Notes: generated by a model not told the origin, from the letters alone. DNA of 64,000 nucleotides from Kribbella sp. VKM Ac-2569 (GCF_004216905.1 NZ_SGXJ01000010.1:85549-149548); one strand, 5' to 3'; shown: positions 41,955 through 51,312, counted from the first letter of the stretch. Program-made: numbers and translations.

Positions 41955-44768
41955 ATGTTCGACGCCGTCTTCGTGCCTGCTGACCCGCCGCGCGCGGGTC
42001 GACTGGCGCTGTACGGCGACCTGGCCGCCTCGGGCGAAACCGCCAATGGGACAGTCGACCTGGTCCTCCCCCGCGGCACCACGGTCCGCCGTACCACGGT
42101 CCCCGCTCGCCTTCTGGACATAGAAGAGGTACTGACCCGCCTCGCCGAGCAGGACTCCGACCGGTTGGACGGCTCGGGCAGTTGGGCGGCGTGGCGAGCG
42201 GCTGGGCTTGCGGGGTTGGTGCTGATCGGGCGCGGGCGGCTGGTGCCGGATCGGAGCCCGGAGGGGTACGGCGCTTGGCGGGTGGCACCGCTCGACCCGC
42301 TCGACCACGCCTGGCTGCGGAACCTCAGCGCCGCAATGCCGGCGTACGGTCATGCACTGCCGCTCGACGGCACCCGCCCCGTCCGGCTGATCGAGCCGGA
42401 GCAGCTGGTTCGCGCGTTCTGGGACGCGCTCGCGGACAGCCTGGTCCGCACCCCCGCCGCAGCCGTCGCGGCCCGCCCCGGCGCCGCGCCCTTCGCGGCC
42501 GCCGAACCCACAGCGCTCCCCGGCCCCACCGCCTGGCTCGACGAAACCGCCCTGGCCGAACAAGCCGGCACCCGCCTCGTCCTCCGCATCGAACCACCTG
42601 ATTCCAATGACACCCCGGACTTCCGGGCCGTTCTGCAGTTGCGGAGCGGGGTGGACCCGAGCCTGCTCGTCGACGTCGCGGACATGTGGAACGCGCCGGC
42701 CGCCGTACTCACGGCCCTCGGCGAACGCGCGGAGACCGACCTCCTCCTCGCTCTCCGTCGCGGCGCCCGGGTCTGGCCGCCGCTCGGTTCGGCCCTCCGC
42801 GACGCTGCGCCGGAAGACGTCCCGATCGACGACGAGGCGTTGGAAGAGCTCGCCGAGGGCAGTACGGCGCTGGAGGGCGCCGGCATCGAGGTGCTCTGGC
42901 CGACGGAACTGTTCGCCGGCGAACTGGCCGTCCGCGCCACTGTCGCGACGCCGACACCCGGTGCCGTCACCGGCCCCGATTTCAGCCTGACCGAACTCGT
43001 CGCGTTCCGCTGGCGTCCCACGCTCGACGGCCAGGACCTGACCGAGGCTGAGGTCGCCGCGCTCGCCGAGGCGAAGCGCCCGATGATCCGCATGCGCGGC
43101 CGCTGGATCCGGGTCGACCACGACCTCGTCCGACGGCTCCGCAACGGCTCCACCCGCGAGCTCACCGGCGCCGAAGCGCTCGGTGCCGCGCTCACCGGGA
43201 CCATCGAGGTCGACGGCGAGCTGGTCCCGTTCGATGCCGACGGTTCGCTGGCCGCGATGCTCGCCCGGCTGCGTACGGCCGAGGAGCCGGTGCCGTTCAC
43301 CGAGCCCGTTGGTCTCAAGGCGACCCTGCGCGACTACCAACGCCGCGGCGTCGCGTGGATGGCGCAGCTCGCCAACCTCGGCCTCGGCGGTTGTCTGGCC
43401 GACGACATGGGCCTCGGCAAGACCATCCAGGTCATCGCGCTGCATCTGCAACTCAAGGGCCGCGGCCCGACCGTCGTCGTCTGCCCGTCGACACTGCTCG
43501 GCACGTGGGAGCGGGAGTTCGAGCGGTTTGCCCCCGACGTACCGACCCGCCGGTACCACGGCGCCGGACGGACGCTCAGCGATCTCGCGCCCGACGAGGT
43601 CGTGCTCACGACGTACGGCGTGGTGCGCCAGGACCACCGGGTGCTCGGTGAGATCGCGTGGGGCCTCGCCGTCGCGGACGAGGCGCAGCACGCGAAGAAC
43701 CCGTTGTCCCGCACCGCCCGCGCCCTGCGAACGTTGCCGTCAGCAACCAGGATCGCGCTCACCGGTACGCCGGTGGAGAACCGGCTCTCCGAGCTGTGGT
43801 CGATCCTCGACTGGGCGGCGCCGGGGTTGCTCGGCACGCTCGACAGGTTCCGCCACGATGTCGCCGTACCCGTGGAGCGGTTCCACGACGAGGAGGCGAC
43901 CGCCCGGCTCGGTCGGGTGACCCGGCCGTTCCTGCTGCGTCGACGGAAGAGCGATCCGGGGATCGCGCCGGAGTTGCCGCAGAAGTCCGAGCACGATGTC
44001 GTCGTACCGCTGACCACCGAGCAGGCCACGCTCTATCAGGCCGTCGCGAAGGAAACGCTCGCGAAGATCGAGGAAGCCGAGGGCATCGCGCGGCGCGGGC
44101 TGGTGCTGAGTCTGCTCACACAGTTGAAGCAGGTGTGCAACCATCCGGCGCAGTTCCTGCACGAGCCCGGTCCGCTCGAGCGGCGGTCCGGCAAACTCGC
44201 GGCGCTGGACGAGCTGCTCGACGTGATCCTGGCCGAGGGCGAGTCGGTGCTGATCTTCAGTCAGTACGTCGAAATGTGCAAGCTGATCGAGGCGCATCTG
44301 GCGGCCCGGCAGGTCAAGACGTTGTTCCTGCACGGTGGCATCGGGGTGCGGAAGCGCGAGCAGATGGTGGAGCAGTTCCAGTCGGGCGAGGCGCCGGTGT
44401 TCCTGCTGTCGCTGAAGGCCGGCGGAGTCGGGCTGACGCTGACGCAGGCCACGCATGTCGTGCACTACGACCGGTGGTGGAACCCGGCGGTCGAGGATCA
44501 GGCGACGGACCGCGCGTACCGGATCGGTCAGGATCGGCCGGTGCAGGTCCATCGCCTCGTCACCGAGAACACGCTCGAGGACCGGATCGCCACGGTGATC
44601 AACGCGAAACGCGACCTTGCGGACGCCGTCGTCGGGTCGGGCGAAGCGTGGCTGAGTGAGCTGTCGGACACGGAACTGACCGAGCTTGTCGAGCTGTCGA
44701 CAGGACCGGTGCGATCCGGGTCGGCGAGTGCCTACAACCCTTCTGCGGTTGGGAAATCCGATGGCTGA
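41955..44768 (+). CDS. SNF2-family DEAD/DEAH-box helicase-like ATPase
   Basis: 937 residues from ATG 41955; earlier in-frame codons lie in the promoter region. The N-terminal ~440 residues are a family-specific SNF2-associated region. The ATPase has Walker A/motif I DDMGLGKT at 483-490, motif II DEAQ at 575-578, and the second lobe with VLIFSQYVEM and QATDRAYRIGQDRPV. It translocates on double-stranded DNA and may remodel DNA-protein complexes or assist repair. It overlaps the SWIM-finger gene by eight bases, so the two proteins probably act together, as in many actinobacteria. Confidence 0.93.
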   Translation: MFDAVFVPADPPRAGRLALYGDLAASGETANGTVDLVLPRGTTVRRTTVPARLLDIEEVLTRLAEQDSDRLDGSGSWAAWRAAGLAGLVLIGRGRLVPDRSPEGYGAWRVAPLDPLDHAWLRNLSAAMPAYGHALPLDGTRPVRLIEPEQLVRAFWDALADSLVRTPAAAVAARPGAAPFAAAEPTALPGPTAWLDETALAEQAGTRLVLRIEPPDSNDTPDFRAVLQLRSGVDPSLLVDVADMWNAPAAVLTALGERAETDLLLALRRGARVWPPLGSALRDAAPEDVPIDDEALEELAEGSTALEGAGIEVLWPTELFAGELAVRATVATPTPGAVTGPDFSLTELVAFRWRPTLDGQDLTEAEVAALAEAKRPMIRMRGRWIRVDHDLVRRLRNGSTRELTGAEALGAALTGTIEVDGELVPFDADGSLAAMLARLRTAEEPVPFTEPVGLKATLRDYQRRGVAWMAQLANLGLGGCLADDMGLGKTIQVIALHLQLKGRGPTVVVCPSTLLGTWEREFERFAPDVPTRRYHGAGRTLSDLAPDEVVLTTYGVVRQDHRVLGEIAWGLAVADEAQHAKNPLSRTARALRTLPSATRIALTGTPVENRLSELWSILDWAAPGLLGTLDRFRHDVAVPVERFHDEEATARLGRVTRPFLLRRRKSDPGIAPELPQKSEHDVVVPLTTEQATLYQAVAKETLAKIEEAEGIARRGLVLSLLTQLKQVCNHPAQFLHEPGPLERRSGKLAALDELLDVILAEGESVLIFSQYVEMCKLIEAHLAARQVKTLFLHGGIGVRKREQMVEQFQSGEAPVFLLSLKAGGVGLTLTQATHVVHYDRWWNPAVEDQATDRAYRIGQDRPVQVHRLVTENTLEDRIATVINAKRDLADAVVGSGEAWLSELSDTELTELVELSTGPVRSGSASAYNPSAVGKSDG

Positions 44769-46005
44769 CGAGGATCGGACGCCGTGGCAGGGGTGGCGTC
44801 GGAAGGGTGAGGACGCCGGGTTGCCGGCGGCCAAGGGCGCGGGGAGCCGGCGGTCGTTCGGGGCGACGTGGTGGGGGCGGGCCTGGTTGGAGGCGCTCGA
44901 GCAGCGGGCCCGGCTCGATCCGGGCCGGCTGTCGCGCGGACGGTCGTACGCGCGGCGCGGCAGTGTGCTGGAGCTGACGGTCAGCCCGGGCGAGGTCGAG
45001 GCGATGGTGCAGGGCAGCCGCGTCACGCCGTACCAGGTGACGGTTCGGATCCGCGCGTTCTCAAGGGACGAGTGGGACGCCGTACTCGATGTTGTGTCGG
45101 CGCAGATCGGGCGGGTTGCGGCGTTGCTGGACGGGGAGTTGCCGCCGGAGGTCGTGGAGGACGTACAGGCTGCCGGGCTGGATCTGTTGCCGGGCGCGGG
45201 CGAGGTGCTGACGAACTGCAGCTGCCCGGACTTCGCCGTACCGTGCAAGCATTCCGCGGCCGTTTGCTACTTGGTGGCGGATGCGCTGGACGATGATCCG
45301 TTCGCGTTGCTGCTCCTCCGCGGGCGGCGCAAGGACGAACTCTTGGCCGCCCTCCGCTCCCGCCGCACCGGCACCACCACCGCACCGGACGCGCCCCGCA
45401 CGCCCGCACCAGCAGGCATCCCAGCCATCGCAGCGTTCTCCCGGCGGGATGTGGGTGTAGGCGTGGTTCCCGTGCCGGCGCCGCCTCGACCGCTCGGGGC
45501 GCCCGGCGTACCAGCCGCCGTGAAGGTGCTGGACCCACCGCGATCGTCCGGGGTCGACGTACGCGATCTCGTCGCCCTAGCCACCGACGCCGCCCGCCGA
45601 GCCTGGGAGCTGGCCTCCGGCGACGTCAACCAGGCCCTCACCTTCGAGCAGGACCTCGCACGCCGAGCAGCAGCTTCCCTCGGTACGCCGGAACTCGCCG
45701 ACCTCGCGCACCGCGCCGGCATCTCTTCCCGCCAACTCACCACCTGGGCCACCGCCTGGCGCCAAGCCGGCCCCGGCGGCCTCGCCGTCACCGTCGACGA
45801 CCCCCACGACGTCGACCCCGAAGCCCTAGCCGAAGCCCTCGAAGTCCTCCCCCACGCCACCACCGAAGCCAACCGAGTAACCACCGCCAAAATCCAACTC
45901 CGCCTCGGCCGAGACAACCTCTGGTACCGCTTCGACAAAAGCTTCAACGACTGGACCCTCACCCACCCACCCGCAGCTTCCCCCCAAGACCTCCTCCAAG
46001 CCTGA
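44761..46005 (+). CDS. SWIM zinc-finger protein
   Basis: 414 residues. ATG 44761 overlaps the SNF2 stop. The SWIM motif CSCPDFAVPCKH has C153, C155, C162 and H164 (CxCx6CxH). The N-terminus FGATWWGRAWLEALE and the helical C-terminus are typical of partners of SNF2 ATPases. A Pro/Ala/Arg-rich linker covers about 205-265. It probably targets the SNF2 enzyme to DNA or to protein partners. Confidence 0.92.
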   Translation: MADEDRTPWQGWRRKGEDAGLPAAKGAGSRRSFGATWWGRAWLEALEQRARLDPGRLSRGRSYARRGSVLELTVSPGEVEAMVQGSRVTPYQVTVRIRAFSRDEWDAVLDVVSAQIGRVAALLDGELPPEVVEDVQAAGLDLLPGAGEVLTNCSCPDFAVPCKHSAAVCYLVADALDDDPFALLLLRGRRKDELLAALRSRRTGTTTAPDAPRTPAPAGIPAIAAFSRRDVGVGVVPVPAPPRPLGAPGVPAAVKVLDPPRSSGVDVRDLVALATDAARRAWELASGDVNQALTFEQDLARRAAASLGTPELADLAHRAGISSRQLTTWATAWRQAGPGGLAVTVDDPHDVDPEALAEALEVLPHATTEANRVTTAKIQLRLGRDNLWYRFDKSFNDWTLTHPPAASPQDLLQA

Positions 46006-46018
46006 ACCAGTTCAGGCT
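45999..46018. terminator. Perfect hairpin at the end of the SWIM gene
   Basis: AGCCTGAA and TTCAGGCT pair perfectly around a CCAG loop and include the stop codon. It has no T-tract, so termination is uncertain. The core CCTGAAC/GTTCAGG resembles the dyad at 41894 at the other end of this operon. Confidence 0.4.
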
Positions 46019-46057
46019 ATGCTCCCGCGCCGGAGCACTTTCCTGGGGAGGAACACG

Positions 46058-46966
46058 ATGCATCGCCGAATCACCACGACCATCACGTCAGCGGTGCTCG
46101 TCCTGACTCTGCTCGGCTGCGACCCCCAAACCACCTCACGCTCCGAGCCAACCCCGACGCAAACACCGATACCGACCGGCAATCTGTGTGAACGCATCCA
46201 GCCCAAGCTCGCCGGAACCTGGACGATCGGCAGCCCGGAGCCCAGGCTCTACGCACCGCTGTCGGACGCCTGCCTGCTCACCGACACAGCGCAGAAGGCC
46301 CACCAGATCCAACTCGCGCTCTCGGCAGCACCGGTGACCGACGCACAGTCCGCGGTGCTCCGGCGGGACGACGCAGCATCCGTGGCTGGGTGGTACGCCG
46401 CCAAAGTCATCGATGGTGGAGCCGGGACCGGTTCTTGGGCCCTCAACCCTGCGGCAGCCGCTCCCTGGCTGGTCGTCCGCAGCGGCGGCCGGCTGATCAG
46501 GTTGCGCGTGGTGAACGACGGCGCCGGAACTCTCGACGAACTCCGGTCGATCGCCCGGACGATCACCGCTTTGCCCGGCGAATTGCCGTCGGCCGTCGCC
46601 ATGATCACCCGCCCGGAGTGCAGCCGCGGGACCGCTGCAGCCGAGCGCGTGCTGGGCTCGAAGATCGTCCTCGAGCGAGACGCGCTTGTCGACGGCCACC
46701 TGACCTGTCAGTGGGGCACGGCAACACGCTCGGCCGTGGTGCGGCCCCGCAGCCTCCTCGAGTTCAATGAAGTCAAAGCCGGAGCCTCGGCGGGATGGGC
46801 GCATCGAGTGAGCGTCGGCGCCGAAGGCTGGCAGCAGTCCAACGGTGTGCTGCTCTTCCGCACCAAGAGCGGAACGTACGTCGAGGTGACCGGGACGCCG
46901 GGCAGCGCGCTACGGACGGCGTCGATCCTCGCCCTCGCCCAAGCGATCGCTCCTGTCTACCGCTGA
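46058..46966 (+). CDS. Secreted lipoprotein of unknown function
   Basis: 302 residues from ATG 46058 (GGGGAGGA upstream). A lipoprotein signal ends in LTLLGC, followed by a Thr/Pro linker. Two related extracellular halves follow: LCERIQPKLAGTWTIG...RLYAPLSDACLL and PECSRGTAAAERVLGSKIVLERDALVDGHLTCQW, each starting with a cysteine and ending with another, which look like duplicated disulfide-bonded domains. It resembles the DUF3558-type lipoproteins of actinobacteria only loosely. No operon partner. Confidence 0.75.
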   Translation: MHRRITTTITSAVLVLTLLGCDPQTTSRSEPTPTQTPIPTGNLCERIQPKLAGTWTIGSPEPRLYAPLSDACLLTDTAQKAHQIQLALSAAPVTDAQSAVLRRDDAASVAGWYAAKVIDGGAGTGSWALNPAAAAPWLVVRSGGRLIRLRVVNDGAGTLDELRSIARTITALPGELPSAVAMITRPECSRGTAAAERVLGSKIVLERDALVDGHLTCQWGTATRSAVVRPRSLLEFNEVKAGASAGWAHRVSVGAEGWQQSNGVLLFRTKSGTYVEVTGTPGSALRTASILALAQAIAPVYR

Positions 46967-47216
46967 CGCACGAACGCCTCGGCCACGCGGGTGATGAGGT
47001 CATACGGGATCGGTTTGTTGAGGGGGAATTTGAGGGTGCCTTTGCCGGAGCGGTAGGGGGTTAGGGCTTTGGTCAGGGCCGCGTCGGCATCTGGTAGCTG
47101 ATCTTCTCGCCCGCATCGGGTACGGCGGCGTGGATAGTACGGCGTACCTCGTCGAGCACCTCGCGGACTTCCGCGGGGAACGACGCGATGTACTCGTCCA
47201 CAGTCTCGAACGCCAT
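46957..47216 (-). pseudogene. DUF1801 (YdhG/YjbR-like) gene with internal deletion
   Basis: The ATG at 47216 starts a clear DUF1801 N-terminus (MAFETVDEYIASFPAEVREV, ending KISYQMP), but the frame stops after 50 codons. The family's C-terminus continues in another frame as DADAALTKALTPYRSGKG and PLNKPIPYDLITRVAEAF to a TAG at 46957. About 25-30 codons between YQMP and the acidic stretch are missing and the join is out of frame. The sequence GATGCCGAC at the join suggests deletion between short repeats. The 3' end overlaps the convergent lipoprotein gene by 10 bases. Confidence 0.8.
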
Positions 47217-47220
47217 CTGA

Positions 47221-47865
47221 CTATCCTGCCGCGGTCAGAGGGACGAACGGCATCGGTTCGGGGTCCGGGTTCGCGTCCCAGGGTTCGGCGAGTGGGGTCG
47301 GGCGCCACTTCCATGAGGCGGGTGCCGGTGTGCCCGCCACCGTCGTACGGCCGGTCAGTCGACGCAGTTCGAGCCAAGGGTCGTCAGCTGCGCGTGGTTC
47401 ATGAGGGAACAGCCGTGCGAGGACGCGATCGCACAGGTCGGCGGGCGGATCGAGCGTGCAGCCCAGGCCTTCCGCGAGATCCTGGCTGTGGACGAGCAGC
47501 TCCACACACGCCATTCCGGCGAAGCCCTCCGGATCGCCGATCCCCCACGGATGGAACGCCCGGGTCCCCGCCGGGCTCGCGCGCACGACCGACGCGAGGA
47601 TCCGCCCCGCGGCTTCGACGAAATCGAGTACGCCAGCCGGCGGAGCGAGCGGTTGTGCCTGCGCGGACCAGCGCACGTACTGCGTTCGCGCACCCACCGC
47701 GAGCTGCGACGCCCAATGCAGCTGCGCCTGCCCGATGTGCTCGGCCGTCTTCCGGCAACTCCACTCGATCGTCCCGGCCCGCACTCCCCAATCAGCCTCC
47801 ACCGCCGGCCGCAGCGCCCCCACTACACAATCGGTCGCCACCTCGACATCGCCCGCCGTCACCAC
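47221..47865 (-). CDS. Maleylpyruvate isomerase-family (mycothiol-dependent) protein
   Basis: 214 residues. The start is GTG 47865 (GGAG eight bases upstream) or the next GTG. The DinB-like four-helix fold is indicated by WSCRKTAEHIGQAQLHWASQLAV and by ELLVHSQDLAEGLGC, whose histidines would bind a divalent metal. Members use mycothiol or act as thiol transferases in actinobacteria. It lies five bases upstream of the broken DUF1801 gene's start, reading in the same direction, so they may once have been co-transcribed. Confidence 0.82.
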   Translation of the reverse strand: MVTAGDVEVATDCVVGALRPAVEADWGVRAGTIEWSCRKTAEHIGQAQLHWASQLAVGARTQYVRWSAQAQPLAPPAGVLDFVEAAGRILASVVRASPAGTRAFHPWGIGDPEGFAGMACVELLVHSQDLAEGLGCTLDPPADLCDRVLARLFPHEPRAADDPWLELRRLTGRTTVAGTPAPASWKWRPTPLAEPWDANPDPEPMPFVPLTAAG

Positions 47866-47969
47866 AACCCCGCTCCTCTCGCCGCCCCCAGTCTGCGGTC
47901 CCGGAACGCCGAAAAAACAGTCTGTTGCGCACCGCCCGTTTCTGTCATAAATAGAAGGAAGAGCGGGAC

Positions 47970-48011
47970 CTAGGAGGGAAATGTGCTCCCGCGGCCCAGA
48001 AACCCTCCTAG
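47970..48011. repeat. Inverted repeat between minus-strand genes
   Basis: CTAGGAGGG and CCCTCCTAG are perfect 9-base arms around a 24-base spacer, downstream of the GDSL gene stop and upstream of the isomerase-family gene. It may terminate the GDSL transcript, although no T-tract is seen. Confidence 0.45.
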
Positions 48012-48043
48012 TACGTCGGCCGGTGGGTTGGCGGGGCGTGGGG

Positions 48044-49069
48044 TTAGGCCGGGCGGCGGAGAGAGGTTTGTTCTTCGAGGGCCTGGATCAGGTGGGTGGC
48101 GATTTTGGTGTGGCCTGCGACCGTGGGGTGGACCTGGTCGGTGCAGTCGTCTTCGGTGATCCAGCCGGTGGAGTCGACGCAGACCAGGTTCGGGTCGTCG
48201 AGGGACTTCACCGCGGCCTGGATCATGTCCGCGTGCTTGCCGTTGAACGGGGTCAGCGACACGATCGTCGCGGCCGGGTACGCCGCCCGCACCCGGCGTA
48301 CGTAATCGGCGTACTCCTCGGTCTCCAGCGTCGGGTCGTTCACGCCGAGGTTGATCACCACCACGTCCGACGGCTCGACCCGCTCGGCCGGCGAGCCGGC
48401 GAAGTTCCACCCGAACGAGTCGACCCCGGCCGGCACCTCGCCGTTCCCCGGCTTGCTGATCCCCTGGCTCCCGAACCCGACCTGGTACGACGTGGCACCG
48501 AACGCGCGTGCGGTCAGATAGGCGTACGACGTCGTACCGTCAGCTCCCTCCGACTCCGGGTGCTCGCTCAGCGACCGCACGCCCTGCGTGATCGAGTCAC
48601 CGTAGAACTCCATCCGCGGACCGCTCGGACGGCCACTGAGCCGTAGCGCCGACCTCACGTCGAGCACGAGGCCGGCGAACACGACCGCGCACTCGAACGG
48701 CGGATTCCACCGGTTGACGTGCTCGTTGACGTCCTTCACCACCAGCGACACCTGGTGCCTGCCGTCGGGCGCCGACAACTCGATGACCGGTCCGTCGAGC
48801 ACATACAGCGAAGGCTCGCCGTCGTCGACCGTGATCCACAGGTGCGGCGCCACGGTCAGCCCGTCGGTGTCGAACAGCAACTGCAGCCGCTCACCGGCGT
48901 ACGAGAACGAGATCCGCGACCCGGAGTTGACGGTGATCGCCACGCCGGGCTGCTGTCCCCACTGTCCTTCCAGGACGATGCGCGGATCGGACGGGGCGAC
49001 GACCTCGCCTGGCTCGAACGGCACGACTGGCTCCTTCTGCTCGGTTGCCGTGCCATTCTGCCTGGCCAC
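48044..49069 (-). CDS. GDSL/SGNH esterase with N-terminal beta-domain
   Basis: 341 residues. Residues ~30-150 form a beta-rich module (SGSRISFSYAGERLQLLFDTDG) as in CE2-type esterases. The SGNH domain has FYGDSITQG (nucleophile Ser), GFGSQG (Gly), NLGVND (Asn) and DQVHPTVAGH (Asp/His). It hydrolyses esters, probably acetyl groups on carbohydrates. No signal peptide is seen at this start, so it would act in the cytoplasm unless the start is misplaced. It lies 9 bases from the SpoU stop, same strand. Confidence 0.88.
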   Translation of the reverse strand: MARQNGTATEQKEPVVPFEPGEVVAPSDPRIVLEGQWGQQPGVAITVNSGSRISFSYAGERLQLLFDTDGLTVAPHLWITVDDGEPSLYVLDGPVIELSAPDGRHQVSLVVKDVNEHVNRWNPPFECAVVFAGLVLDVRSALRLSGRPSGPRMEFYGDSITQGVRSLSEHPESEGADGTTSYAYLTARAFGATSYQVGFGSQGISKPGNGEVPAGVDSFGWNFAGSPAERVEPSDVVVINLGVNDPTLETEEYADYVRRVRAAYPAATIVSLTPFNGKHADMIQAAVKSLDDPNLVCVDSTGWITEDDCTDQVHPTVAGHTKIATHLIQALEEQTSLRRPA

Positions 49070-49078
49070 TCCATCGAG

Positions 49079-49858
49079 TCACCAACCTTCCTTCCTAGCC
49101 CGCGCCTCGAACAGCAGGATCCCGGCCGACAGCGCGACGTTCAGCGAATCCGCCTGACCGAGCATCGGGATCGACACCGCGTCGAAACCCTCGTCGTGCC
49201 ACGCCCGCGACAACCCCGAGCCTTCCGAACCGACGACGAACGCGGTCGGGCCGTCGTACTGCGGAACTCGGTAGGTACCCGTCGCGGCCGGGTCTGCGAG
49301 GTGAACGCGGAACCGGTGGCTCCGCAGCCACGCGGCCGCTGACGGGATGTCGTCGAACTCCACGATCGGGGTCGAGAGGACGGTGCCGCGGCTCGCGGAG
49401 TACACGGCGGGGTGCGTCGGGCGGGCGCGGCGGCTGGTCAGGACCAGGCAGTCGGCGTTGGCGGCGTCCGCCGTACGGATCAGGGTGCCGAGGTTGCCGG
49501 CGTACTCGACACCGTCGGCCACCAGGACCAGCGAGCGGCTGGTGAAGCGGAACGTCTGCGGCCGCCACTCCGGGACCCGGGCGATCGAGATCAGGCCGTC
49601 GGAGCGGGTCTTGCGGGACAGGCGAGCGAGCAGCTTCTCCGAGATCCGGTAGACCTCGGTGGCGCGGTCGGCGATCCGGGCGACGTCGGTCGCACCAGCC
49701 TCAGGGCACCAGAAGAAGGTTTCGACGGTGGCGGTCGTGGTGAGGAGGCGTTCGTGTTCCCAGGTGCCTTCGACCATGATCCGGCCGGGTGAACCGTCCT
49801 TACGCAGCGCGAGCAGGTCACGGACACGGGGGTGTTGAGCGCCAATAGAGCGGATAAA
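49079..49858 (-). pseudogene. SpoU/TrmH RNA methyltransferase, 5' end cut by IS
   Basis: The frame is open from the stop at 49079 to the insertion-sequence boundary at 49858, and the part beside the IS reads FIRSIGAQHPRVRDLLALRKDG, the expected N-terminus of the family. No start codon remains there. The first usable ATG is 49777, which yields 232 residues and loses about 28. The catalytic motifs are intact: NLGTLIRTADAAN, GSEGSGLS and IPMLGQADSLNVALSAGILL, which form the SAM-binding trefoil knot. It would 2'-O-methylate rRNA or tRNA. The truncated form might retain activity if expressed, but it has lost its native promoter and start. Confidence 0.75.
49851..49858. repeat. Target site duplication, left copy
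   Basis: CGGATAAA, repeated exactly at 51289-51296 on the other side of the insertion sequence. Eight bases is the length expected for ISL3 family insertions. Confidence 0.85.
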
Positions 49859-51288
49859 GGGCTCTTGTGCTGTATGTGTGGGTGATTTGAGCGTGCCTGG
49901 AGTGGCGCACGCCGTTCTCTGTCTAGGTTTCTGAGCTGTCTAGGAACAGGAACCTGGTGGACTGGAGAACGGCGTGCGTGCGGACAGTTTATGGCGTGCG
50001 GTCTTGGGGGTTGAGAAGACGGTCGTGGAGGACGTCGTGTTCGACCGGGTCGGGTTGGTCGTGGTGGTGTCGGTGCGGCCGGTGGCCCGGGAGCGTGGCC
50101 GGTGTGGGCGGTGCCGGCGCCGTTGCTCGGGTTATGACCTGGGGCGTGGGGAGCGGCGCCGGTGGCGGGGGCTGGACCTGGGTGTGGTCCGGCTGTTTGT
50201 GGAGGCCGAGTCGGTGCGGGTGGCCTGCCCCGAGCACGGGGTGGTGGTCGCGCATGTCCCGTGGGCCCGTCACGACGCTGGGCATACGCGCATGTTCGAC
50301 GACCAGGTGGCGTGGCTGGCCACGCAGACGTCGAAGACGGCGGTGACGCAGTTGATGCGGATCTCGTGGCGCACGGTCGGGGCGATCGTGAAGCGGGTGT
50401 GTGCCGACGTGGACGCGGCCCGCGACCGGCTCGACGGGCTGGCCCGGGTCGGGATCGACGAGGTCAGCTACCGCAAGGGCCAGCAGTATTTGACGGTGGT
50501 GGTCGACCACAATTCGGGGGATCTGGTGTGGGCGCAGCCGGGTCGCGACGCCGCGACCGTGGCCAGGTTCTTTGACGCCCTCGGACCCGATCGCGCCGAG
50601 GCGTTGACGCACGTGTCGGCCGATGGGGCCAGCTGGATCACCGGCGTGGTCGCCAAGCAGGCGCCGCAGGCGGTGTTGTGCGCGGACCCGTTCCATCTCG
50701 TGTCCTGGGCCACCAAATGCCTGGACGAGGTACGGCGTGAGACCTGGAACATCGCCCGCCGCGCCGCCGGCGGCACCCGCCAGATCGGCGACCTGGCCGG
50801 GGGCCGTTACCACGCCTCCCGCGGAGACGCCCAGACCATCGCGCGGTCACGGTGGGCGTTGTGGAAGAACCCCGAAGACCTCACCACCAAACAAACCGCC
50901 CAACTCGCCTGGATCGCCACCTCCAGCCCGCGCCTGCACCGCGCTTACCTCCTCAAAGAAGGCCTCCGCCACGTGTTCAAACTCGGCGGCACCGACGGCA
51001 AACACGCCCTCCAACGCTGGCTGACCTGGGTCCAACGCTGCCGCATCGACGTGTTCGTCGAACTCGGCCGCAGGATCAAACGACACCTACCCGCCATCCA
51101 CGCCAGCCTCGACCACGGCCTCACCAACGCCCGCGTCGAAGCGGTCAACACCAAGATCCGGCTCATCACCCGCACCGCCTACGGCTTCAAAGACCCACAA
51201 GCCCTCATCGCCCTGGCCATGCTCACCCTCGGCGGCTACCGACCACCCCTGCCCGGCCGAAACTGACCCACACATCAGACAGGAGACC
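49859..51288 (+). mobile_element. ISL3-type insertion sequence, complete
   Basis: 1430 bases bounded by imperfect inverted repeats: GGGCTCTTGTGCTGTATGTG at the left, continuing TGGGTGA, and GGTCTCCTGTCTGATGTGTG read inward from the right end, continuing GGTCA. Flanking 8-base duplications CGGATAAA are exact, so the insertion is recent. It carries one intact transposase gene. It sits at the extreme 5' end of the SpoU methyltransferase gene and 43 bases from a candidate structured RNA. Confidence 0.88.
49974..51266 (+). CDS. tnp: ISL3-family transposase
   Basis: 430 residues from GTG. The N-terminal zinc finger GRCGRCRRRCSGYDLG and a helix-turn-helix (QTSKTAVTQLMRISWRTVGAIVKR) bind the ends. 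The DDE catalytic residues are in RVGIDEVSYRKG, LCADPFHLVSW and NARVEAVNTKIR. Full length and without frameshift, so the element could still move. Confidence 0.93.
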   Translation: MRADSLWRAVLGVEKTVVEDVVFDRVGLVVVVSVRPVARERGRCGRCRRRCSGYDLGRGERRRWRGLDLGVVRLFVEAESVRVACPEHGVVVAHVPWARHDAGHTRMFDDQVAWLATQTSKTAVTQLMRISWRTVGAIVKRVCADVDAARDRLDGLARVGIDEVSYRKGQQYLTVVVDHNSGDLVWAQPGRDAATVARFFDALGPDRAEALTHVSADGASWITGVVAKQAPQAVLCADPFHLVSWATKCLDEVRRETWNIARRAAGGTRQIGDLAGGRYHASRGDAQTIARSRWALWKNPEDLTTKQTAQLAWIATSSPRLHRAYLLKEGLRHVFKLGGTDGKHALQRWLTWVQRCRIDVFVELGRRIKRHLPAIHASLDHGLTNARVEAVNTKIRLITRTAYGFKDPQALIALAMLTLGGYRPPLPGRN

Positions 51289-51312
51289 CGGATAAAAGGG
51301 GTGCACAGTCAT
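51289..51312 (-). pseudogene. Orphan 5' end of the SpoU gene
   Basis: ATG 51312 on the minus strand has GGAG seven bases upstream and reads toward the IS. Removing the IS and one duplication copy gives ATG ACT GTG CAC CCC TTT(T) ATC CGC, which would join to the SpoU frame (MTVHPFIRSIGAQ) if one T of the TTTT run were absent. So the start was probably here, with a later one-base change or a different original start. The right-hand duplication copy is 51289-51296. Confidence 0.5.
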
